Assembly: GCA_963920525.1 (NCBI GenBank)
Contig: OY986438.1
Coordinates: 99,063,349 to 99,127,348, forward strand
Length of the DNA: 64,000 nucleotides
Reading direction: 5' to 3'
DNA from: Dichetophora obliterata
Taxonomy: Eukaryota; Arthropoda; Insecta; Diptera; Sciomyzidae
This document shows positions 55,764 through 64,000 of the stretch, one piece after another. Made by a program: the position numbers and the translations under genes. The notes under the pieces are model-generated. The model was not told the DNA's origin. It searched no databases and saw nothing but the letters and a program-made list of their open reading frames with translations. Every line of letters begins with the position of its first letter. The stretch's first letter is position 1.

Positions 55764-58239
55764 CAGTGATGTTAACATTATTTGGTGAAATGAATTGAAA
55801 CAAAAATTACTGTAGAATAACTGTATAACTAAAACGAATAAAAAAATTAATAAAATTGAAAATTTTTACATAATTTTTTTTATTGTATGCACATGACATA
55901 ATAAAGCAACATTTCCTAGTATATAAATGCAAAAATAACAAAAGTAGAATAGCAGTTTTCGATTTCATTAATTAGACATAGTGAATTTAACTTATTCATC
56001 TAATAAGATATTATTCATCTAATTGGTCGTACATAAATTTTCCTAATAGCGCAAAATGGTTTCTTTGGAATTGTACGGTTGAGCAATCCGAATTTTTCAT
56101 AAATGATTTGGTATGAAGAATCCCTTCCATTGTGCTTGTATTTAATCGGTTTCTTATTTTGGTTTTGTTTAAGTTGACCGCAAGCAAAATTAAAAGAAAA
56201 TAGTTTGTATAAAAAGGGAAACATTAGGATACTATCCCCTTTTTGGTTTTGCAAACTTGTTCCCAGAACTTTATGAAATCGTCCTTATCGATATGGTTCA
56301 TTTGCCTTGCCAATCGAAATTCATTATCAATAGCATTAAAATCATTTTTATTTTTGATGTAAGAAAAATTAATGACAAGAGGCATAATCGAGGGGTTTTT
56401 GTTAAAAAGTAAAGGATCTAAAATATTAATTTTTTTAAGACATTCAACTTCAGCAGAATTAAAAGGAAACCTTTTTTAATTTGAATTGCACTTTCAACAT
56501 AAAAATGTAAGCAATTTCTTTTAAATTCAGCAATTTTGTTTTCATTTATGCTTAAACTTAATAATTTATGCAGTAACTTTACCGCCCAAAATAAATCTTA
56601 TTAAGAGAGAGATGATAAGCTGAATTTTGAAAATCTATATTTTCAAGTTCAGTTTTATCTTAATAATAAGAATCAATAAAGTCACTTAAAATATTTGAAA
56701 AAGCAGATGAAATTCTTTGATATAAAACATGATTTTAATTTGCTCGCCTTGCATTTCCAAGTTAAGGTTTGTAAAAACTGGCAGAACAAATTCTAAAAAT
56801 TCCAAATACAGTTGTGTTAAGGGATCTTCAAACCAATCACAAATAATCATTGCTCCACCAACCCGATTCATTTCTGCCTCCTTGTTGAAATACATTTTTA
56901 ATGGCATATAATGTTTTAAAATACGTCTTACACACTCAATTATTGCTAACCATCGAGTTACTGATGGATGAATGAGTTTTTGTGGTTTAAGATTCCAAAC
57001 CTCCTGAAAAGCGGTTAATTCAAATGTTCTTTTTGGACTAAAATTTACATAGTTATAAACATTTCTTAGACCAGCCTCTAAATTGTCTGGAAGTTTTGAA
57101 CATGCATTAGAAGCACATAAATTAAAAGAATGACATATACATTTAATGCTATATAAATGTGGAATTTTTTGTTTAAAACGCGAATAAACAGAGTTATTTT
57201 TTCCGGTCATATTGTTTGAGCCATCCGCTGCAAATCCGATCATATTTTGTTCATATGGTATGTTGTTTTCATTGAAAAAGTTAATTATGAGGTTGAAAAT
57301 GTTTACAGCTGTAGCGTCAGTTACTTCAATTAATGCTAAAAATACATCTTCAGCTTGAAATTTGTTCTCATTAAAAGTTCAAACCACTAAGGCCAATTGT
57401 TTTAAATTTCCAACATCCGTAGCTTCATCGAAGATAAGCGAAAATTGATTTCGTTAAAACATGCATTACTTTTGATTTTTGTTCTTGACCTAGTATGTTT
57501 TTTACTATCCTAGTAGTTTTGTACCGTCCACATGTGACTTTTTCAACTCCTTTGTTTGTAATTGCAATTCGTTTAATTAAATCACATAGATCGGGAGCAA
57601 GATTAAAAGTCGTTTAGACAAGATTTTTGAATACTTCACTAATGGACGATTGCAATTTTATTGAATTTGCTAATTTAATATGGCGCGCACTACTTGCATG
57701 ATTTTTTATTTCACTATTACCGGGTTTCCAGTCGAAATTACAAATTTTGCAATGATAAAAATTAATGTCCTTGTAGCTCTTGCATAAAAAATCAAATAGT
57801 TTTTCCCAGGAACTGCAGTACGCTTGCGGGTAGCGCCTTTTTGAAGCTTTTCTTTTTGGCTCATCATTTTCAGACAAATCATCATACGAATCTTCGCTTG
57901 TAGACATTTTACTTCTAAAATGTTTATATTAGTAATATATAATCCACTATGTTTTCATTTACTTATTGAAAATAGCAAATTATAGTTTTTTTTTCTAATT
58001 TCTTTCTTTTTGCTCGTATTTATTCGCATTTGCTCCCCTATTGAAGATGTTTCATTTCCGATGTTCCATGTCGAAATCAATATAACAGTTTGCGAAGTTG
58101 GATATTTTTTTTTCTAAAAAAAATTTCTATTTTTGGCCGGTCATTAAAATTATTTGATATTTCGAAAAATTACTGTCGTACTGTAGGAGCAGTCAAATTA
58201 CTGCAGAAAACAGTAATTACTGTGCCGTTAACATCAGTG
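55764..58239 (-). mobile_element. hAT element with transposase, TSD GGTAGATT
   Basis: A 2476-bp element with ends CAGTGATGTTAAC and GTTAACATCAGTG and a perfect 8-bp TSD at 55756-55763 and 58240-58247. Subterminal CAGTAATTACTG and ACTGTAG motifs occur at both ends. The minus-strand transposase fills 57907-56011, so the element is essentially full length. Confidence 0.93.
56011..57907 (-). pseudogene. hAT transposase, frameshifted
   Basis: Start MSTSEDSYDDLSENDEPKRK at 57907. A BED-like zinc finger follows, CKICNFDWKPGNSEIKNH with the last His in SARH (Cx2C...Hx6H). The frame stops at 57614. The central part resumes as MIGFAADGSNNMTGKNNSV (catalytic-core Asp), LYSIKCICHSFNLCASNAC and HPSVTRWLAIIECVRRIL (57243-56686). 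The C-terminal dimerisation region reads VNLNKTKIRNRLNTSTMEGI down to the stop at 56011, in a different frame from the middle. Several stops lie between 57610 and 57250 and near 56680. Domain order and about 630 codons agree with a whole hAT gene. Confidence 0.88.
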
Positions 58240-58384
58240 GGTAGATTGGCAAATGTCGTACATTTTGTTTTTGTAAAGTTCCATTGTACTCAAGTACCAA
58301 TCTCCCAATCTACTCTAGCTGACCCCCTGACTTGGCTGGGTAGATTGATTTCTTCAAATTGAGTACCTTTCCATGTGCTATCAC

Positions 58385-59204
58385 CAGGGGGGTTTTGGGG
58401 GTTAAAACCCACAGAAATGAACGAATTTTAACGAGCTAAGAGAGAAACACTCAGCACAACATGGCAGCCGTTGTATGTTTATGGTCACGACAAAGATCTT
58501 TAGATGACATTGCACATTGGAAAAAAAAAATAAAAAGACTCAATTTATAACATTTATATAGCCTTATATTTATAAAGGATATATAGCCTTAAGAATATAT
58601 AGCCTTACATTTTTTTTGAGTACACTGAGGAAATATGTGTTCAAATTTAATGAAACTGTGTTAATATTAAATGAATTTGTTTTTGAAATAGAGCTTGAAA
58701 AAATTTCATTTAACTTAAACTCAAATGTTCGTACAGTTACAATTAAAACAAGTTTTTTTTCAAAACGATGTTTTTAAATATACTTTTATAGTAAACATTT
58801 AGAGTTTAAAAACCTTTCTTTAAAAAAAAAAACTTCAAAACAAAAACTTAAGTATCGAAAACAAATATTTTAAAACATATTTTTAAAATATCGTTCTTAA
58901 ATTAAAAACAAGTAAAATTGTACCGCCATTTTTTAATTTTTTCGAGTTTTCGACGTCAAATTCGTAATAAGCGACCCCTGGAACACCTCGAATACCATAT
59001 TTTAACTTCATTCGATGAAGTTTGCGTTTAATTGCGGCGTAAAATATTGACATATTTTAAATATTAAAATAATAAATTAGTTATTATTTCATTCTTTGTC
59101 CATTATTTGTAAAACCAATTTAAAAAATATTCTCACACAATCAAATGTAAAATTGGTGTTTTTCTCAGCTTGGTCTCAATTGTCAGGCAATTATTGTCAA
59201 ATAT
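58385..59204. other. No recognisable gene
   Basis: Starts with GGGGGGTTTTGGGGGTTAAA, then AT-rich sequence. Motifs GTACCGCCATTTTTTAA and GACGTCAAATTCG lie near 58920-58965. Nothing coding. Confidence 0.45.
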
Positions 59205-59328
59205 TCTGGTTGGTTGGTTGGTTTAGTTGGTGATTCTACATGCAAGTAGGATCCAAGTAGCTCTAGTGAGCCGTTTAGATACCATAACCCCGTGTTTCTG
59301 TTGGTTGACTGGGTAGCGCACTGCTAGG

Positions 59329-62300
59329 TTATAACCATCCGGTGCGATTGATGAACGTTAGGAGATTGTTGAATTTTGTTGTTGAGAGTTCCTCTAGGTT
59401 GCTGAGGAAGGACCTGCCAAGCGTTGTTAGTCTGGACCTGGCCAGGGCCGGGCAGGTGCACAGAAAGTGTGTTAGTGTTTCTTTTTCATTTGGGTCATCG
59501 CAGCTGCGACAGTGGGTGTTGAAAGGTAGTCCAATTCTCTCGGCATGAACTCCGATGCACCAGTGACCCGTAATAATAGCCGTTAATCTGGCTATGTCGT
59601 TCCGGGGCTTTGAGAGCATCTGTTGAGTTCTGCCTATGTTGTAAAGGGGCCATATTTTTCTTGATGTGTTGCAGGTTGGTAGTTCTCTCCATCTACCACA
59701 GACTAAGGTTAAGTAGTAAGAACGAATTCCTCCCTTGACTGTGCTCAGTGGAACTTCGACTGGTTGCGCTCTGGAAACTTCAAGGGAAGAACCACGCCTG
59801 GCCAATTCATCCGCCTTTTCATTACCATAAATGTTCCTATGGCCGGGAACCCAGATTATGGTAATGCCAAGTTGGTGACTTAGCCGGGCCAGTTCATCCT
59901 TACACTGCCTTACCAGTTTGGAGTTAGTACTGATCGCAGCTAAAGATTTAACGGCAGCTTGGCTATCCGTCAGAATAGCTGCGTTAAGGTGGTTGGTGTT
60001 ATCTCTCCTTAAGGTGCGACATGCTTCTCTTATCGCAAAAAGCTCGGCCTGAAAGACGCTGGCTGAGTTTGGTAGACGAAAAGAGTCCGCCACCCCCAGT
60101 TTCTCAGAGTATATGCCCGCTCCCACTCCGCACTCCATCTTGGAGCCATCCGTGTAAAAGGACACATCGAAGGCTAGATCAATTCCCCCATTGCGCCATT
60201 CCACCCTAGTGAGAAACTTGGTTGTAAAGGATTTTGTGAAGTCGAGTTTGGGAGTGTCGTAGTCCGTTTTTCCAGGAATCAGTTCCCGAGGTAGCGGATT
60301 AAGAATGTTGCTGTGTCCATATGGTCTATTTCGCCAGTTGTACGACTGTCTGAGTCTGACTGCACTGTTTGTTGCAGTAAGCTTAATGTGTAAATCTATG
60401 GGGAGTAAATGTGTCAGGACATTAAGTGCATCAGTGGGCATGAGCGGATACCCCCTGTGATACCTATGCATGCGGATCGCTGGATCCGGGCTAGTTTTGT
60501 TGTGTTGTATGCTTTATTCAGTGCAGGCCACCATACTAGTGCACCATACGCCAAGATAGGTCGCACTACCGCTGTGTATAGCCATAAGAGCATTTTTGGT
60601 TGAAGACCCCATTTTCTACCAAAGGTTTTTTTGCAGGCGTAGAAGGCTATGCAGGCCTTCTTGACCCTTTGTTCGATGTTAGTTTTCCAGCTTAGCTTAG
60701 GGTCCAGAATGACACCTAGGTATTTTGCGCTACTGGATAGTGTAAGAGGTTGGTTGTTGAGCTTTGGAAGGACAAATTGTGGCGCTTTGGTTTTTGTGGT
60801 GAATAACATCAGTTCCGTCTTGCTAGGGTTAACTCCTAGGCCGCACCTGGCAGCCCAGACACTGAGTTTTCCCAAAGCAACCTCCATTAGCTCACTGAGC
60901 GTAGAGGGGAACAGTCCTGACACCATAACAACCACATCCTCCGCATAAGCCACCACTTTGACCCCATTGCAATTTAGTGTATTAAGAAATTCATTCATGG
61001 CGATGAGCCAGAGTTACAGATTACTCCTCCTTGCGGAGTACCCCTACTGACAAATCTCGTGAGTTGGCAGCTACCCAGGTCTGCCTGGATTATTCTGTTT
61101 CTGAGCATTGAGACTATCCAGTTTCTCACCGGTGCTTGTACACCAAGGTTGGTAAGAGAATCAAAAATGGCCCTAGTATGAATATTGTTTAAAGCCCCTT
61201 CTATGTCTAAGAAGGCCGCAAGAGTGTAGTGTTTAAAGTAGATTGATCTTTCGATAGTGGTAATAACCTTCTGTAGGGCGGTATCTGTGGATCTGCCCTT
61301 GAGGTATGCGTGTTGGGCGCTGGATATGTTAGCACCCTTTAGAACGTCCCTGCAATGAATATCCAGTACACGCTCTAGGGTTTTCAGTGCGAATGATGTG
61401 AGGCTTATTGGTCTAAAATCCTTGGCTGATTCGTGACCTCTCCTCCCAGCTTTGGGTATAAATATTACCTTAACTCTTCTCCAGCTCCTTGGAGTGTAGT
61501 TAAGGCAGAGACACTTAGTGAAGATAGAGAGTAGGATAGGTGCAACTACATCTTGTAGTTTCTGCAACATTATTGGAAGTATGCCGTCGGGACCTGGGGA
61601 TTTGTATGGAGAGAAGCTGCTTAAGGCCCAGATAACCCTTTTCATTGAGATAAAGGAGCCAGTCGGAACCGCCGCAGTTGCCTCAGGTGATTCTAAACCT
61701 AAGTTCTCATTGCAGTTGCTCCTGCAGCCGGGGAAGTGTGTGTTGAGTAACTGTTCCAGGGATTCATTGGTAGATTCTGTCCACGTACCATCGTCTTTCC
61801 GACTGAAAGATGGACTGGTGCTTTCTTTGGACAGGATTTTGCTTAGTCTTGCCGATTCTTTTATATTGTCGATCGATTGGGTGTATTCCTGCCAAGAATG
61901 CTTTTTCGCGTCTCAAATTGCTTTCTTGTAGGTTTTGAGGATGTCTCTGTATGGTTGCCAAAGACACTGTCTATGACACGAGTTGAAAGTTTTCCTAACC
62001 CTTTTCCTAAGGTCGGATAGATCTTTGCTCCACCACGGAGGAAGATTTCTTCTTGCTCCTGCTAATGGGACATGAGACTCTAAAGGCAACCTGCATGGTT
62101 TGCTCTAGGGCCTCCACGGAAGAGTCTAACTCCTCCGCAGTTGAGATTTGCTTGTAGGCTAAAGAACGGATTTTTGGGCGAGCCACTTTGGCAAATTTGG
62201 CCCAGTCAGTACGTTTGGGGTTACGAAATGGAAGAGTTGCCCCTGTTTCAAGATTTAAATCAAAGAGGATCAAGCTGTGATCCGAGAAGGAACTTTTGCT

Positions 62301-62993
62301 CGAAACTCTCCAATTGACTACTTTTAGAGACTCGTTTTCGGATAGAAAGGTACTATCCAAGACCTCACTCCAGCCTGTGAAGTTGTCAGTACTTGGAAAG
62401 GTGAAAGTAGGTGTATTTCCTTTATTGCATATGTTTAGATTAGAGTTAATTATAAAGTCGAATAAAAACTCACCTCTAGTGTTTATCTCAGAGCTGCCCC
62501 ATAGTGTGTGTCTCGCATTGGCATCGCAGCCCAAAATTGTGGTGGTGTTGTCCAGCATTGCCGTAGCCACTAATCGCTTCACCTCGTATGGAGGAGCTTC
62601 CCTGTCGTGGCCCATATAGGCTGAGGCTATGAAAAGATTGTTGGCACCCTCCAGTTTGACAGCTGTCAGGTCTGAAGAGCTAAGGTTAGGGAGTATAAAT
62701 AAGTGTATGTGCTTTTTGGCTACAATGCAAGTTCTTGGTTTACCTGCTGTTCTCTTGTAGTAGATGTTGTAGTGGTTGCTCTGGAACCCTTTTACTACTG
62801 AGTCTCTGACCCAGGGCTCCTGTATAATGCCCACGTCGATACCATCCTCCATCATGAGGATGCCCAGATTATCAGCAGCACATCTGGCGTGCTGCAGGTT
62901 AACCTGTATTACTGATAGTGGCTGGTGGTTGTTGCTGCTGCTGCGTGGAAGGCACCGTCGGATCCTCGATTGTAAGGGAATCGAGGATATCAT
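59329..62993 (-). pseudogene. LINE ORF2: endonuclease, RT, RNase H; several breaks
   Basis: The apurinic endonuclease comes first: VIQVNLQHARCA, IIQEPW, LGCDANARHTLWGS and SDHSLI. Then a break near 62040, PPWWSKDLSDLRKRVRKTF, a TGA at 61913-61915, and reverse transcriptase: YKSPGPDGILPIML, DFRPISLTSFALKTLERVL, AAFLDIEGALNNIHT and RGTPQGGV. A frameshift follows near 61015, then AYAEDVVVMVSG, where the usual YADD is YAED, and KYLGVILDPKLSW. A third frameshift sits near 60450. RNase H keeps its acidic set (FYTDGSK, FQAELFAI, LTDSQAAV, GNEKADELA), and a CCHC-type zinc motif lies at HCRSC to HFLCTC. Inactive. Confidence 0.9.
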
Positions 62994-63989
62994 CGACGCT
63001 GACGCCTTCTTCCGCAGACGGGTCTTTGAAGATCTTTAGTTTGGCAGGACGGATGCCAAACCTAAGGGTGTTGTGCAGTTGGAGGATTTCGATGAGCTTG
63101 TTTTTCTGAAGCTTCATCTTAGGCAACCAAATGCGAGCACGAGGTCTCCTCGGAATATCCTTAGCCGGGATTAGCTTAAGGCTTAAGCCGTCCCATGCGT
63201 CTCTGATCTTAGAGACGCACTCGCTTAGGAATTCTTTGAAGAACTGATCCTCGCATTTGATCACCCGGAATCCTCGCACTACATCCGCAGATTCGAAAGA
63301 TGGAAGCGCACCACCCTTGTTGCCGAGAAGATGCTCAATGACCATCTCGGACAACTTGGCTTCGATGTTGCCCACTCTTCCGAAATCCGCTTGTGGCTGT
63401 TTGAGTTCGCGTCAATCAGCGCCACCTGTAGGTGATCTCTGGCCACCTCACTAAAGGCGCGCTGGCTGGTTGTCAGTTGCTCAGCCACGGTTGACTTGCC
63501 GCTGACCTTTGCCCTCTTCGCAACGTTGTCGATCGCATCTTGCGACCGATTTCGCTTTGAATTGGCTGCATCAGCAGGCTGAGTAGCCTGGTACTTCAGG
63601 TACTCATCAATCGTAGCTTCGCATTTTTGTTTGTCTTCCACGTCACGCTCCTGAACCGTACCCTGCTCCGCATTTTTGTCTATCTTGGCAAGAATGAACA
63701 GAGCCTTGGTATATTTCGCTTTCAGTAGCGCGCCGTGGGATTTCCTGCTCTTCGGACCACTATGGCTGGTGGTCACATTGGAGCAGGATGTGGATGGTTT
63801 TGTCGAGCCACTGTGGCTGGTGGTCTCGGGTATGGTATTTAGTGTTTGACTAGAAGGCCCAGGAGTACTATGGCTGGTACTCTCTGTGCCTTCAACGATT
63901 GTCTTCTGACTGGAGGCAAGTAGTTCATCTTCTGTGCTATCCCCTAGCACTGCGGGTTGGTTTTCGGTTTTTGAGTTAGTTGTATTCAT
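62899..63989 (-). pseudogene. LINE ORF1 (Gag-like, DUF4780-type), frameshifted
   Basis: Begins MNTTNSKTENQPAV with a Ser/Thr/Pro-rich N terminus containing four TTSHSG-like repeats. A Lys-rich segment (SKRNRSQDAIDNVAKRAKV) follows. The frame shifts near 63370, after KRISEEW, and continues as GNIEAKLSEMVIEHLL, GFRVIKCEDQFFKEFL, DAWDGLSLKLIPAKDIPR and RPRARIWLPK. This second part resembles the DUF4780 domain of insect LINE ORF1 proteins (from memory). It ends with a Gln run and ISNTG. ORF1 overlaps ORF2 by about 95 bases in another frame. The ATG at 63989 is the only reasonable start in the window. Confidence 0.8.
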
Positions 63990-64000
63990 CTGGTTCTTAC

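Larger units (their letters stand above)
55727..58382. mobile_element. TIR element F, copy 2, split by a hAT element
   Basis: The left end, AGGGGTATTCACACTGACTT through GTTGGGTAGATT (55727-55763), continues after the hAT element as GGTAGATTGGCAAATGTCGT at 58240. It then follows copy 1 through TACTCTAGCTGAC and CTGACTTG-TGGGTA to about 58382, where similarity is lost. The right terminus is absent. Confidence 0.75.
59205..64000 (-). mobile_element. LOA/R1-group non-LTR retrotransposon, cut by window edge
   Basis: Minus-strand LINE with ORF1 (63989-62899), ORF2 (62993-59329), a short 3' UTR and an AACCAACCAACC tail at about 59207-59220 instead of poly(A). An RNase H domain downstream of RT places it in the I/R1/LOA group; LOA is my best guess. 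The 5' end lies beyond base 64000. The region is clearly richer in GC than its surroundings. Confidence 0.88.

Noticed and set aside
59342..63454. Plus-strand frames across the LINE
   Set aside because: Antisense shadows of ORF1 and ORF2, whose motifs are clear on the minus strand.

Overview
The window looks like AT-rich, non-genic DNA from a higher dipteran fly (inference: the transposon families, the simple repeats and the fly-type non-LTR elements fit; the species cannot be told). I recognise no host gene, rRNA or genuine tRNA. Almost everything identifiable is a transposable element: decayed transposase or reverse-transcriptase genes, terminal inverted repeats (TIRs) with target-site duplications (TSDs), palindromic foldback elements and minisatellites.

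Layout. 0.5-3.9 kb: a giant inverted structure of foldback elements whose ends carry a TTCATAGTG-type motif and TAA flanks (PIF/Harbinger-like); a relative lies at 13.0-14.3 kb. 4.95-5.7 kb: a TTAA-flanked MITE. 8.5-13.0 kb: a hAT-type element with a perfect 8-bp TSD, into which a 2.6-kb DNA transposon has inserted. That inner element has 33-bp TIRs and an uninterrupted two-exon transposase-like gene, the only long intact element gene in the window. 14.6-28.5 kb: hAT MITEs, a mariner deletion derivative, large palindromes, minisatellites, a Tc1 element with an IR/DR layout and a tandem pair of TTA-flanked foldbacks. 30.5-34.1 kb: a TIR element of unknown superfamily that has received a hAT MITE and a Tc1 element. 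34.4-42.2 kb: Tc1, Ty3/Gypsy, RTE and another LINE fragment, tRNA-like sequences and a hairpin minisatellite. 44.2-46.5 kb: a mariner pseudogene, a 92-bp tandem duplication and a hAT MITE. 48.2-51.4 kb: a nearly complete piggyBac with TTAA ends and an 833-bp foldback in its 3' part. 52-53.3 kb: nested palindromes. 55.7-58.4 kb: a hAT element with its transposase, inserted in a second copy of the 30-kb TIR element. 59.2-64 kb: a LOA/R1-like LINE on the minus strand, running to the right edge.

The genes do not form a pathway. The window reads as a stack of successive insertions, and several TSDs allow the order to be worked out. Most coding remnants carry frameshifts or stops; the 10.3-12.1 kb gene is the exception and the best candidate for something recent and poorly described. 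All family assignments are from memory of protein motifs and end structure; no search was run.
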